Assembly: GCF_002846395.1 (NCBI RefSeq)
Contig: NZ_PJMU01000006.1
Location: 1-58,921, forward strand
Reading direction: 5' to 3'
Origin: Pontibacter ramchanderi
Lineage (GTDB): Bacteria > Bacteroidota > Bacteroidia > Cytophagales > Hymenobacteraceae
DNA: 58,921 bases
Both the position numbers and the translations under genes were made by a program. The notes below the pieces were generated by a model, which saw only the letters and a list, made by a program, of their open reading frames with translations, ran no database searches and was not told where the DNA came from. Below are positions 52,059-58,921 of the stretch, piece by piece. Positions within the stretch are counted from its first letter, which is position 1; every line of letters begins with the position of its first letter.

Positions 52059-52691
52059 TTACTCCACCGGCTGCGCTACCTGTTGCCGCTGTGCAGGCGC
52101 AGTAGCGGGGTGTGCAGCACCTTGTTGCTTCAGCACTCTGCTGGCTGCATCAGAAGCCACGACTAGCCCACCAGCCATCATGATGATGTCTTTGAGCACG
52201 AGTCGGCCAGCGCCGGACAGGTATGGGAAGCCATGATCGGGACCGCCCAGGTCGGGCACATATACTTCGGGCGTCGTGATGAGGAAAGAGAGGGTTACGA
52301 CCGACATACCGACCGTAAGCAAGCCGCCCAGCAGCCCGATCTTGGCGTTGTAGATGCCGAGCAGCGTGAGCAGGCCAATGGAGATGATGACGGCGCCCAG
52401 GGCATAGGAGAAAATGTAGGTGCCGTTTTCCTGGTGCCAGGCAATGTTTTTTGGGACAACCTCACCCTCTTTGTTCTTGTACTGCTGGTATTCGGGCGCA
52501 TCCTTGGTGTAGAAGAAGCTCATGAACGGGCTGTTGACTACAAAGGGCACAATGCCATCCGCTTCGTACTGGAAAGCTTTCAGGCCGCCGATCCAGGCCA
52601 TGACAATGAAAATGGAGATTCGGATAAAATGCACAAAATAGCGTTGCGCGTTCGCCAAGGCTTCGAGTAGTTGCTGTACGTTGTCGTTCAT
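52059..52691 (-). CDS. DUF417/YkgB family membrane protein
   Basis: About 210 residues from the ATG at 52691 (a longer frame from a TTG at 52721 is unlikely). Four hydrophobic helices, a central loop with FFYTKDAPEYQQYKNKEGEV and the C-terminal PDHGFPYLSGAGRLVLKDI, typical of DUF417 (YkgB), a group linked to reactive chlorine stress in E. coli. Probably an inner-membrane protein of unknown activity. A -7 box TAGTTTTG lies at 52719-52726. It is next to an AraC regulator in the same orientation. Confidence 0.82.
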   Translation of the reverse strand: MNDNVQQLLEALANAQRYFVHFIRISIFIVMAWIGGLKAFQYEADGIVPFVVNSPFMSFFYTKDAPEYQQYKNKEGEVVPKNIAWHQENGTYIFSYALGAVIISIGLLTLLGIYNAKIGLLGGLLTVGMSVVTLSFLITTPEVYVPDLGGPDHGFPYLSGAGRLVLKDIIMMAGGLVVASDAASRVLKQQGAAHPATAPAQRQQVAQPVE

Positions 52692-52718
52692 TCGTTCTGT
52701 ATCGTATTGGTGACGATA

Positions 52719-52726
52719 CAAAACTA
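52719..52726 (-). promoter_or_regulatory. -7 box (TAGTTTTG) of the DUF417 gene
   Basis: Perfect TAnnTTTG on the minus strand, 28 bp before the ATG at 52691, which supports that start over the TTG at 52721. Confidence 0.55.
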
Positions 52727-52762
52727 AAGCCTTCTAAAGCGCGGGAAAATGGACGGATCGGG

Positions 52763-53593
52763 CTATCTCATGGACAAATCCGCCACTACCGAGATGCCAA
52801 CTTTCTCTCTGAAATGGGTAGGAGAGATGCCGGTGTGCTTCTTGAAGTATCGGCTGAAATAATGCTCGTCCTCAAAATAGAGCGCGGCCGCCACTTCTTT
52901 GATGCTCTTATGTGTGAGGTGCAGCTGCTTCTTGGCTTCCAGTATGACGCGGTCCTGTATCAGTTGGGAGGGTGACTTGCCAAAATGCTTTTTAACTTTC
53001 CGGGCGAAAACACTTTGAGAGAAGGCCATCTGCTCTGCGTAGAAAGGTGTGTTGCGCTGCGTCAGGTAATGCTGCTCTACCAGCTCCCGGAACTGCTCTA
53101 TGGGATGAAGTGTGCTGTCAGCTTCCAGCTGTTGCTCCCGCTTCTTGATTCTGCTCGCAATAGCCAAAATCAGCTGCAGGTAGCTCCGCAGGACCGGCTC
53201 CGAATGTGGTTCCTTTTGACTTAGCTCCATCCGAATCTTCTCAAAGATCGAGGCGATCTCATCATCTGCCAATCTGATAAAAGGCTGCTTGTAAATGTTG
53301 TTGAACAGCAGGCCGTTGCAGGCGACTTCATTCTTGTGGTACTCGATGCAGTAAAAATCTCCATGGAAGATCAGCTGGTCTACCTCAAAGTCTGTGTCGG
53401 CGCTGATGCTCAGATGCTGATAGGGGGAGGTGAAGAGCGCGATTTTCCCATCAAAAGCATAGTCGGTGAAGTCAACGCTGAGCGTGCCGCTGCCCTCCAG
53501 CAACAGAATGTTGTAAAACTCGGAGGAGTAAGACCGGGCAAATGCACTGCTGGGGTACTTCTGCAACTGAAACATGTCCTGATAAGCTTCCAT
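52763..53593 (-). CDS. AraC-family transcriptional regulator
   Basis: About 276 residues from the ATG at 53593 (the frame opens at 53665, but the extra part overlaps the acetyltransferase gene). N-terminal ligand or sensor domain about 1-175; two helix-turn-helix motifs at the C-terminus (KEVAAALYFEDEHYFSRYFKKHTGISPTHFR). No recognised effector. It may control the adjacent DUF417 membrane protein or the acetyltransferase. It is separated from DUF417 by 72 bp and from the acetyltransferase by 42 bp. Confidence 0.85.
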   Translation of the reverse strand: MEAYQDMFQLQKYPSSAFARSYSSEFYNILLLEGSGTLSVDFTDYAFDGKIALFTSPYQHLSISADTDFEVDQLIFHGDFYCIEYHKNEVACNGLLFNNIYKQPFIRLADDEIASIFEKIRMELSQKEPHSEPVLRSYLQLILAIASRIKKREQQLEADSTLHPIEQFRELVEQHYLTQRNTPFYAEQMAFSQSVFARKVKKHFGKSPSQLIQDRVILEAKKQLHLTHKSIKEVAAALYFEDEHYFSRYFKKHTGISPTHFREKVGISVVADLSMR

Positions 53594-53634
53594 ATGCAAT
53601 CGGGTAACAGAAGCTAAAGATAGCACCACCGGCG

Positions 53635-54195
53635 CTACTTGTCCAAATGCCGGATCACATGGCAAGGATTGCCCGCGGCAAATACATCGGACGGAATGTC
53701 TTTAGTAACCACACTGCCGGCCCCGATCACACTGCGGTCGCCAATGGTGACGCCAGGGCAGATCACCGCGCTGCCGCCTATCCAGACGTCCTCGCCAATG
53801 CTGATCGGCTTGGCGTACTCCACACCGGAGGCCCGTACTTTGTGATCCATCGGGTGGGTGGCGGTGTATACCTGCACATTAGGCCCAAACAGGGTGCGGC
53901 TGCCGATGCGGACCTCCATCACGTCGAGCACCACGCAGTTGAAATTAAAAAATACTTTTTCCCCTAGGATCATGTTGTAGCCGTAGTCGCAGTAGAAAGG
54001 GGGCTGCAGCCAGAGTTCTTCCCCTGCATTCGGGATCAGGGCTTTCAGGATACGGCTGCGTTCCTCCACCTGGTCTTCGCGGCTGTCGTTGAGTTCTTTC
54101 AGAAGCAGGCGTGTCTGCAGGCGCTCGTCGCTCAGTTGCTTGTCCAGTGGGTTGTACAGTTCGCCAGCCAGCATTTTCTCTTTCTCGCTCATCAT
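53635..54195 (-). CDS. Sugar O-acetyltransferase (maltose/galactoside acetyltransferase type)
   Basis: 186 residues. N-terminal Mac domain (KEKMLAGELYNPLDKQLSDER) and left-handed beta-helix hexapeptide repeats, including VWIGGSAVICPGVTIGDRSVIGAGSVVTKDIP. The catalytic His is in YTATHPMDHK (about 114). Acetylates sugars with acetyl-CoA. Sits between the AraC regulator and DUF1801 gene; one copy of CAGGTATA (54199-54206) lies just upstream. No signal peptide. Confidence 0.87.
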   Translation of the reverse strand: MMSEKEKMLAGELYNPLDKQLSDERLQTRLLLKELNDSREDQVEERSRILKALIPNAGEELWLQPPFYCDYGYNMILGEKVFFNFNCVVLDVMEVRIGSRTLFGPNVQVYTATHPMDHKVRASGVEYAKPISIGEDVWIGGSAVICPGVTIGDRSVIGAGSVVTKDIPSDVFAAGNPCHVIRHLDK

Positions 54196-54225
54196 AGGCA
54201 GGTATACGACGGTAGCTGCTTTTGG

Positions 54226-54555
54226 CTATACCGAAGCCGCTTTGAACCAATCGCTCAAAAGCTCCCGATCTATTTCCAGCACGTTTTTGATTTTGATGTG
54301 GCGCATGTCCTTGCCGGTGCCCTCCAGTAAGCCTTTTGGGTCGTTGAGTTTATCGAACTGGAAGAAGCCCAGGGTAACATAAGCCTTGGCAGTTTTGAGG
54401 TAGGCAAAGTCTTTGTTGGCGCGGAACACCGGACGGCCCCATTTAAATTCTTCGGTTAAGCCAGACACGGTGTCATGCACGAGCTGCCTCAGGGCTTCCA
54501 GAGTCTCTTTGTGCTTCCCGGATGTGTTGATGTAGTCGGTTACTTGTGGGTGCAT
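54226..54555 (-). CDS. DUF1801 family protein (YdhG-like)
   Basis: 109 residues, MHPQVTDYINTSGKHKETLEAL onward. DUF1801/YdhG-like domain with FKWGRPVFRANKDFAYLKT and a C-terminal GTGKDMRHIKIKNVLEIDR. Family members bind small molecules or iron in some reports, but the role is unclear. Starts 11 bp after the membrane-protein gene stop (54566) in the same direction, so the two may be cotranscribed. Confidence 0.78.
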   Translation of the reverse strand: MHPQVTDYINTSGKHKETLEALRQLVHDTVSGLTEEFKWGRPVFRANKDFAYLKTAKAYVTLGFFQFDKLNDPKGLLEGTGKDMRHIKIKNVLEIDRELLSDWFKAASV

Positions 54556-54565
54556 GTGGTGGTAT

Positions 54566-55333
54566 TTAAATTTCAGGACTGTGACCAGGTGGGAAATATG
54601 CCTTTCCCCTTTGATGGTTCTGCTTATCTGACTCTAAAGTAGATAAAAATTTACTATTCCTTCCATAGGCCTTCCACAGTTGTCGCAGGGAAATCAGGTG
54701 TGCAAAATAGGCAATGGGCACGACCACAGCAGGCAACCAGATAAATGGAAAAAGCAGCACTGCCACATTCGGTTGCTCAAAAGCAAACTGCTGCACAGGG
54801 GAGGGAGCCGAGAGGATGCCGTTGCTCACCGTAAAGAGCAGTATACCGAACGTGATCACATTCCATAGGAACAGCAATTTCGAGCGCCACTTGTTACGCA
54901 CAAATACGATGTAGTATACCAGCGGTGCCGTTATACCTGACAGGATATCAAAATTCCTGCCCTGAAAGGTCATCAACTCAGGCGTAAGCTGGTGCAGGAA
55001 CAGCCCATACAAAACAAGCTCTACCGGTATGCGCAAGGTCTGCAATAGGGTGAGCGTTTTCAGATCGAAGGCGTCGAGCCATGCTCTGCCTTGCTTAGTG
55101 CTGAACAGTGCTACGAGGCAGAGCAGCGGGGGCAGTACTGCCACCAGAAAGCGGGGAGGCAGTGCGTCCGGTGCCTCAAAGAAGCCCGTCCATGCCAGTG
55201 TGCCTGTTAGCGCCAGCCAAGCAAACATGATAAATAAGAGCCTTCGTGAAGAGGAGGCCTTTACAAAAAGATAAATGGCAGCGAGTACGGTGAGTACAAA
55301 GGTGCTGTGAATGTACAGTGGTAATGTTTCCAT
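54566..55333 (-). CDS. Uncharacterised seven-helix membrane protein
   Basis: 255 residues, with seven hydrophobic segments at about 8-24, 32-50, 60-77, 96-115, 132-148, 156-174 and 190-215. No known motif. The C-terminus is polar and basic. It shows neighbour-like composition and one TATACCTG copy (54932). Possibly linked with the DUF1801 gene immediately downstream. I cannot name a family. Confidence 0.65.
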   Translation of the reverse strand: METLPLYIHSTFVLTVLAAIYLFVKASSSRRLLFIMFAWLALTGTLAWTGFFEAPDALPPRFLVAVLPPLLCLVALFSTKQGRAWLDAFDLKTLTLLQTLRIPVELVLYGLFLHQLTPELMTFQGRNFDILSGITAPLVYYIVFVRNKWRSKLLFLWNVITFGILLFTVSNGILSAPSPVQQFAFEQPNVAVLLFPFIWLPAVVVPIAYFAHLISLRQLWKAYGRNSKFLSTLESDKQNHQRGKAYFPPGHSPEI

Positions 55334-55417
55334 GGCTTATCGTTTTTTACAATAAAATAAACGCATGGCTCCATCAATCTACTTGCCATATGACAAGAAG
55401 TGGGGGAGGAGGAAAAA

Positions 55418-56008
55418 TTACTTGTGCTGCTTGCTGAGTTCGCGCCTGATCCGGCTTAAGGAGGTGTCGGTGATGCCCAGGTAAGAGGCAATGTGTTTCA
55501 GCGGGGCCTGCAGCAGGATCTCGGGGTTCGACTGCAGGAGCATCGCGTAACGGGCCTCAGCCGTTTCCTTGATCATGGACTGCATACGAAGTTTGAGCGC
55601 AGCAAAGCCTTTCACTAAAATCCCCCTGCCAACTTCTCTAAATTCAGGTATGCTGTGAAACAGGATGTTCAGGTCGTTGAATGAAATGACCCAGCCCTTG
55701 CAGGGGGAAAGCACCTGAATGCTCTCTTTCGAAGGCGTGTGCATGAAGAAGGAGGCCACATCAAACACAGGCTGCCCGGCATCATAAAAAGCGGTGGTAA
55801 CTTCGTTGCCTGCCGTATCGAGGGAATAAGCGCGCATGAAACCGCTTTCCAGCAGCATGTATTCCTGACTGGTCTTTCCTTCGAGCAGGAAGTAATCGTA
55901 TTTGTCGATCAGCTTTTCATGAAAATGACTGGCAATCATGTCCAGCTTTTCAGGCTGGGTAACACCCACCTGAAAAAAACGCCTCACAAATGCCTTTTCG
56001 TTATCCAT
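55418..56008 (-). CDS. Crp/Fnr-family regulator
   Basis: 196 residues. N-terminal cyclic-nucleotide-binding-like beta domain (KYDYFLLEGKTSQEYMLLESGFM, about 35-57) without the strict cAMP-binding PGE/RS pattern, and a C-terminal winged helix with HIASYLGITDTSLSRIRRELS (about 173-193). No cysteine cluster, so not FNR-type oxygen sensing. The regulon is unknown. It is the last ordinary gene before the cassette-like array; an attC-like site lies just upstream of its start (56040-56087). Confidence 0.85.
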   Translation of the reverse strand: MDNEKAFVRRFFQVGVTQPEKLDMIASHFHEKLIDKYDYFLLEGKTSQEYMLLESGFMRAYSLDTAGNEVTTAFYDAGQPVFDVASFFMHTPSKESIQVLSPCKGWVISFNDLNILFHSIPEFREVGRGILVKGFAALKLRMQSMIKETAEARYAMLLQSNPEILLQAPLKHIASYLGITDTSLSRIRRELSKQHK

Positions 56009-56039
56009 AGGGGAGCTAGTGGAGTTGCTTTTACGGAGT

Positions 56040-56087
56040 TTTAACGGTTCTGCTATGGCGCGTTTATGTACTATAGCTGGTGTTGTG
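56040..56087 (-). repeat. attC-like repeat at the 3' end of fic (site E)
   Basis: AAC (56043-56045) and GTT (56082-56084) frame the stem GCTAT / ATAGC (56052-56056 / 56073-56077). The spacers GGTTCT and TGGT match the unequal spacers of sites A-D. The fic stop codon (56064-56066) is inside the loop. Shorter loop than the other sites. Confidence 0.5.
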
Positions 56088-57185
56088 CTTAAGAGTTTCT
56101 ACCTTATTCTCCAGCACTTCCATTAATCGCTTGTTTAGGTAAAGTTTTTCCTTACCTACCTTAGTCGCTTTTAAAAAGCCTTCCTGCTCAAGCGCTATTA
56201 GGTAATTGCCGACTGTCTTTGGTGTTCCCATATTCGCGTCGATCAGAAACTGGCGTTTCGTATACGGTAGCCTGAATAATATTTCTATTAACTCTTTCGA
56301 GTATACTTTGGGGAGTTTCTCTCTTATTTCTTCCGAAGTGGCCTCCATGACAGCCATGATCTCCTCCAACTTCATTAATCCGCTAATGGCTGTTTTTTCT
56401 ACCATGTCCAGCATGTAGAGAATCCAGCCCTCCCAGTCTCCTGCTTCTGTGACATCTTTTAGCTTCTGGTAATAAGCCGACTTGTTCCGGATAATATACT
56501 CACTCAAGTATAATGCAGGCACATCTAACAGTTTCTCCATTTTCAGGTAGAGTAGAAGCAGGATTCTCCCTGTACGTCCGTTGCCATCTATGAACGGGTG
56601 TATAGCCTCGAACTGGTAGTGCATTATGGCCATTTTAATGAGCGGGTCCAAGGTACTTTCCTCGTTAATAAAGCGCTCCAGGTTAGCCAGTTTCTCGCGT
56701 ATTACTGCTTCGCCCGACGGCGGCGTATAGATCACTTCGCCCTCCGTGTTGGATAAAGTTGTACCTGGAGTAGTCCTGATACCCGATGTGTTCTGCTTGA
56801 TGCATTGCATGATCTCTACACAAAGGTTCGTTGTGATGAATGGCCGCCCTTCGAGCTTTTCCAAGCCGTACCACAACGCCTCCTTATAGCTTATCACCTC
56901 TTTTGCTGCCGTGGATTCATGCCTCTTTTCAGCCACGGCTGATTTATAGAGGTCATCATTGGTGGTAATGATGTTCTCTATTTCAGAGCTTGCCTTGGCT
57001 TCCTGCAGATGAATCGTGTCCAGGAAAAGACTTGGATTTGGCAGGTTGATGATAGCGCCGTTCAACTGCGCTAAAGCCCTGCTTGCCTTAACGGTCTTTC
57101 GCATGACTTCCTTTGTTTCCAGGTCTATTTCCGGAGGAAGCAGGGGTAAATCATTGTAAGGTTTTTCTCTGTGAAATGGAGCCAT
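56064..57185 (-). CDS. fic: Fic family protein with C-terminal winged helix
   Basis: 373 residues. The Fic core motif HPFIDGNGRTGR is at 196-207 (catalytic His196), with the beta-hairpin region YHYEFEAI-like before it. The inhibitory motif SSEIEN (66-71) is the class II (S/T)xxxE(G/N) autoinhibition sequence in the same chain. A winged helix lies at the C-terminus (TKRQFLIDANMGTPKTVGNYLIALEQEG). Such proteins transfer AMP to protein targets or remove it. The stop codon is in site E and the promoter region (57199-57282) has three direct repeats, so it looks like an autonomous, autoregulated cassette gene. More AT-rich codon use than the flanks. Confidence 0.93.
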   Translation of the reverse strand: MAPFHREKPYNDLPLLPPEIDLETKEVMRKTVKASRALAQLNGAIINLPNPSLFLDTIHLQEAKASSEIENIITTNDDLYKSAVAEKRHESTAAKEVISYKEALWYGLEKLEGRPFITTNLCVEIMQCIKQNTSGIRTTPGTTLSNTEGEVIYTPPSGEAVIREKLANLERFINEESTLDPLIKMAIMHYQFEAIHPFIDGNGRTGRILLLLYLKMEKLLDVPALYLSEYIIRNKSAYYQKLKDVTEAGDWEGWILYMLDMVEKTAISGLMKLEEIMAVMEATSEEIREKLPKVYSKELIEILFRLPYTKRQFLIDANMGTPKTVGNYLIALEQEGFLKATKVGKEKLYLNKRLMEVLENKVETLKHNTSYST

Positions 57186-57198
57186 AACGAGGATAACA

Positions 57199-57282
57199 GT
57201 TACGCTTGTTTTAAAAACAAAGGTAAAAATAGTAATTTATTACACTTGTTTTCTATTCAGAGGTAATTATTACTCTTGTAGG
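57199..57282 (-). promoter_or_regulatory. fic promoter with three direct repeats (operator candidate)
   Basis: The sequence NTTACNCTTGTTTT occurs at 57199-57212 and 57239-57252 and in weaker form at 57269-57282, with 40 and 30 bp between starts. A perfect -7 box on the minus strand, TACCTTTG, is at 57218-57225, between repeat 1 and repeat 2; repeat 2 sits at the -33 position. The C-terminal winged helix of Fic is a plausible binder. Confidence 0.6.
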
Positions 57283-57305
57283 TTCATTTCATACATTGCA
57301 TGAAG

Positions 57306-57370
57306 TACAACGGTACTCGTGCAGCCGAAGCCCTAGCGGAGCGAGGGTTAAGGATGCACTGGGTTATGAG
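57306..57370 (-). repeat. attC-like repeat (site A)
   Basis: AAC (57309-57311) and GTT (57363-57365) with arms TGCAGCC (57320-57326) / GGATGCA (57352-57358; one mismatch). The inner hairpin CCCTAGCGGAGCGAGGG (57331-57347) nearly repeats in site B. Lies between fic's promoter and the HigA-like stop. Confidence 0.65.
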
Positions 57371-57394
57371 CGGTTTTGCTTCTTTCTTCCAGGA

Positions 57395-57700
57395 CTATAA
57401 TTTGATTGAAAGCTCTAGATGTCCTCCTAAACCCAGCTCGATGATTTTTTTTAAGGTCGATAAACGCACTTCTTTGATATTATTTTCAATTTTGGAGATA
57501 TAGGATTTAGAAGTTCCAATTTTTGCCGCTAACTCTTCTTGAGTTAAACCTTTCTCTATTCTGGCTTCATGAATTAAAGCGCCAATTTTGAAGTTTTCGT
57601 ATCCTTCTTCCAATTCGTCGCGCTTCTTAGTTCCTACTTTACCGTAGTGCTTATCTTTAAACTGGTCGAGTGTCAAGGTGTTATTATTTCTCGCTTTCAT
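57395..57700 (-). CDS. higA: XRE-family antitoxin (HigA-like)
   Basis: 101 residues. The helix-turn-helix EARIEKGLTQEELAAKIGTSKSYISKIENN is at about 48-77, a XRE/Cro domain. It follows the toxin gene and overlaps it by 17 bp (57684-57700), the toxin-first order typical of HigBA. Expected to neutralise the toxin and repress the operon. The N-terminal 40 residues include KDKHYGKVGTKKRDELEEGY, common in this antitoxin group. Stop codon is 25 bp before site A. Confidence 0.85.
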   Translation of the reverse strand: MKARNNNTLTLDQFKDKHYGKVGTKKRDELEEGYENFKIGALIHEARIEKGLTQEELAAKIGTSKSYISKIENNIKEVRLSTLKKIIELGLGGHLELSIKL

Positions 57701-58031
57701 ATTCTCTTTTGATTTTTAATGCTCTTTCAATTTCTTTCTTCGGCGTCTTTTGGGTTTTCTTCTGGAAGCCATTTGCCAGAACGACTAATTTACCTTCATC
57801 GAAAAAACAGAAAATCCGAAAAATATCACTTCCATGTTGTACCCGGACCTCAAAGAGCCCGTCAGTATTTTCTATATGCTTGAGATAGGTTTCAGGCACC
57901 CTTTCAAGTTCTTCGATTAAGTCAAGAGTCCAGATAATTTTATCTTTCACCTTATCCCTTTGCTTTAAAAAGAACTCTTGAAAGTAGTCTTTGTAGAAAA
58001 TTATACTCCGATGATTTCTTTTATTATTCAC
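57684..58031 (-). CDS. higB: RelE/HigB-superfamily toxin (phage Gp49-like)
   Basis: 115 residues, with IIFYKDYFQEFFLKQRDKVKDKI, SDIFRIFCFFDEGKLVVLANGFQKKTQKTPKKEIERAL, the pattern of DUF891/Gp49-like HigB toxins. Predicted ribosome-dependent mRNA endonuclease. Start codon is GTG at 58031, and the -7 box TATCTTTG (58036-58043) ends 5 bp before it, so the transcript is probably leaderless. Its gene order toxin-antitoxin matches HigBA; it forms one cassette-like unit between sites A and B. Confidence 0.85.
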   Translation of the reverse strand: MNNKRNHRSIIFYKDYFQEFFLKQRDKVKDKIIWTLDLIEELERVPETYLKHIENTDGLFEVRVQHGSDIFRIFCFFDEGKLVVLANGFQKKTQKTPKKEIERALKIKREYESEK

Positions 58032-58035
58032 GAAG

Positions 58036-58043
58036 CAAAGATA
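58036..58043 (-). promoter_or_regulatory. higBA -7 box (TATCTTTG)
   Basis: Perfect TAnnTTTG on the minus strand, 4 bases from the GTG start. TTTC at the -33 position (19 bases further) is close to TTTG. AAAGTT/AACTTT half-sites near 58048-58071 may be operator elements. Confidence 0.6.
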
Positions 58044-58102
58044 CAGAAAGTTGCCCTAAAGTGAAACTTTATTAAAACAACAATACATAATTTGAAATCA
58101 CA

Positions 58103-58168
58103 TATAACGGATTTGTGCAGCCGAAGCCCTAAGCATAGCGAAGGGTTACGGCTGCACCGTGTTACCTA
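58103..58168 (-). repeat. attC-like repeat (site B)
   Basis: AAC (58106-58108) and GTT (58161-58163) with arms TGCAGCC (58116-58122) / GGCTGCA (58150-58156), perfect. The interior GCCGAAGCCCTA is shared with site A. It separates the HigBA-like unit from the MazEF unit. Confidence 0.7.
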
Positions 58169-58182
58169 TGGTGGTTTTTTTA

Positions 58183-58506
58183 TTAGTCCACAAAAGTTTC
58201 TTTTATCACACTTTTGCAGGAAGCTACTTCTGAGGGGTTCAGGTTTCCTAACACTTTAACAATGCGGACTTTATCAATAGTCCGTATCTGGTCAATCACT
58301 ACCCACCCCACTTGGTTGTTGTGCTTCACTTTCACACGGGTAGGATAGTTACGGCTCTTGGTGGTCATCGGCGCGATGACCACTGTTCTTAGGTTATGAT
58401 TAATCTCATCAGGGGATATCACGACACATGGCCTTGTTTTCTGAATTTCACTTCCTACAGTAGGGTCCAGATTCACCAGGACTATTTCATATTGACTTAT
58501 TTCCAT
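58183..58506 (-). CDS. mazF: MazF/PemK-type toxin endoribonuclease
   Basis: 107 residues, with the family pattern QYEIVLVNLDPTVGSEIQKTRPCVVIS (catalytic Arg in KTRPC, about 25) and VVIAPMTTKSRNYPTRV (Thr/Ser). C-terminal VVIDQIRTIDKVRIVKVLG forms the last strand. Cleaves mRNA at short sequence motifs. Overlaps mazE by 10 bp and is translated after it. The stop is 15 bp before site B. Confidence 0.92.
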   Translation of the reverse strand: MEISQYEIVLVNLDPTVGSEIQKTRPCVVISPDEINHNLRTVVIAPMTTKSRNYPTRVKVKHNNQVGWVVIDQIRTIDKVRIVKVLGNLNPSEVASCKSVIKETFVD

Positions 58507-58742
58507 TCGTCAAAGCTTTCATCGCCAAACACATCATCGAGTAAAAGCTGGTCATCACCGTTCTCGTGCATTTTCCTGAAAGCCTTGTCCCAGCCTTTCC
58601 TTGGCTGCTCAACTGGCTTTAGGATAATCTGCCCCTTTTCCAGTATTAGCTCAACTTTATCCTTGATGTTATACCTGTCTAGAATAGACTTAGTCAACCG
58701 TAGTCCCTTGGAATTTCCTATTTGAATGATTGATACTTCCAT
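58497..58742 (-). CDS. mazE: MazE-type antitoxin (AbrB fold)
   Basis: 81 residues: an N-terminal AbrB/SpoVT-type swapped-hairpin DNA-binding domain (MEVSIIQIGNSKGLRLTKSILDRYNI, about 1-26) and an acidic C-terminal tail (DDQLLLDDVFGDESFDEW) that should wrap and inhibit MazF. First gene of the operon; the promoter lies 24-60 bp upstream with an inverted repeat around the -7 box (58756-58784). Confidence 0.92.
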   Translation of the reverse strand: MEVSIIQIGNSKGLRLTKSILDRYNIKDKVELILEKGQIILKPVEQPRKGWDKAFRKMHENGDDQLLLDDVFGDESFDEWK

Positions 58743-58755
58743 AGCACTTTTTTAT

Positions 58756-58798
58756 TTAATGTAATTACAAAGTTATTACATTAACGCTTATTTACAAG
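58756..58798 (-). promoter_or_regulatory. mazEF promoter embedded in an inverted-repeat operator
   Basis: Perfect inverted repeat TTAATGTAAT (58756-58765) / ATTACATTAA (58775-58784) with a 9-base gap. The minus-strand -7 box TAACTTTG (58768-58775) sits between the arms. The -33 element CTTG (58795-58798) is 19 bases from it. Binding of a MazE dimer would occlude the promoter. Confidence 0.7.
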
Positions 58799-58825
58799 AC
58801 AAAGTTCTATAGATTACTATGATAG

Positions 58826-58890
58826 GTAACGGATTAGTACAGGCAATGAGTGAGGCTGAGCCGAACATTCTGCCTGTGCTATGTTGGGTT
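58826..58890 (-). repeat. attC-like repeat (site C)
   Basis: AAC (58828-58830) and GTT (58883-58885) with arms ACAGGCA (58839-58845) / TGCCTGT (58871-58877), perfect. On the minus strand the first box reads ACCCAAC, which fits the integron RYYYAAC consensus. Confidence 0.65.
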
Positions 58891-58921
58891 CAGACGTTTT
58901 CCTACACTCAACTTATTGCGC
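58879..58921 (-). CDS. Possible C-terminal end of a gene ending inside site C
   Basis: On the minus strand one frame is open from the window edge and ends KRLNPT followed by TAG at 58879-58881, inside site C. The tail resembles the ANPAQA tail of the hydrolase at the other end of the window, which also ends in an attC-like site. Too short to assign. Confidence 0.3.
   Translation of the reverse strand, partial: RNKLSVGKRLNPT

Noticed and set aside
55334..55417. Search for an additional attC-like site upstream of the seven-helix membrane protein
   Set aside because: No AAC/GTT-framed stem is present, so the crp, membrane and DUF1801 genes are not treated as cassettes.

Overview
The window looks like chromosomal DNA of a Bacteroidota bacterium of order Cytophagales, most likely Hymenobacteraceae (Pontibacter-like). 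This is inferred from intermediate GC, absence of Shine-Dalgarno sequences, several promoters of the Bacteroidota type (-7 box TAnnTTTG, once with a perfect TTTG-N19 -33 box), and family content: DUF5683 between parB and dapB, DUF5117 metalloproteases, CarboxypepD_reg modules and a menaquinone pathway. No rRNA, tRNA, CRISPR array, prophage or transposase was recognised.

Layout. 1-763: gene-cassette-like DNA, with a serine hydrolase gene between two attC-like inverted repeats and the start of a small membrane protein. 848-5864: a minus-strand operon (metal-beta-lactamase-fold hydrolase, parA, parB, DUF5683, dapB, lepB) with a -7 box and two DnaA-box-like sequences upstream. 6.1-7.6 kb: two DUF2382 stress genes. 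8.2-9.3 kb: two small lipoproteins. 9.4-15.5 kb: yidC, pyrG and a DUF5117 zinc protease. 15.8-24.2 kb: TPR protein, dinB, cysM, DJ-1/PfpI protein, pirin, an RluF-like pseudouridine synthase whose catalytic Asp reads as Glu, and brnQ. 24.3-31.7 kb: small STAS-like proteins, a second DUF5117 protease, a lipoprotein cytochrome c, SMP-30 and an alcohol dehydrogenase. 31.7-36.3 kb: HD hydrolase and a divergent ECF sigma / membrane anti-sigma-TonB fusion / VWA-protein locus whose two large proteins share the same module. 36.25-36.48 kb: a MITE-like element. 37.2-41.6 kb: hutU-hutI-hutG. 43.1-49.4 kb: menE, menD, menF and a hotdog thioesterase. 49.5-56.0 kb: histidine phosphatase, PDH E2, DoxX/DUF417-type membrane proteins, AraC and Crp regulators, acetyltransferase. 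56.0-58.9 kb: fic, a HigBA-like and a MazEF module, each separated by an attC-like site.

Two signals stand out. (1) The 8-mer CAGGTATA / TATACCTG occurs about 56 times by hand count (28 on each strand), where about 2 are expected. It falls in all three codon positions, between genes, and sometimes as inverted pairs. It behaves like an uptake-sequence-like or HIP1-like genome word. It is almost absent from the fic/toxin-antitoxin end. (2) Six imperfect inverted repeats with AAC/GTT ends separate small minus-strand modules at both window ends. Stop codons lie inside or just before the repeats, as in integron cassette arrays. No integrase is visible, so this reading is an inference.

All counts and coordinates of short motifs were made by eye.
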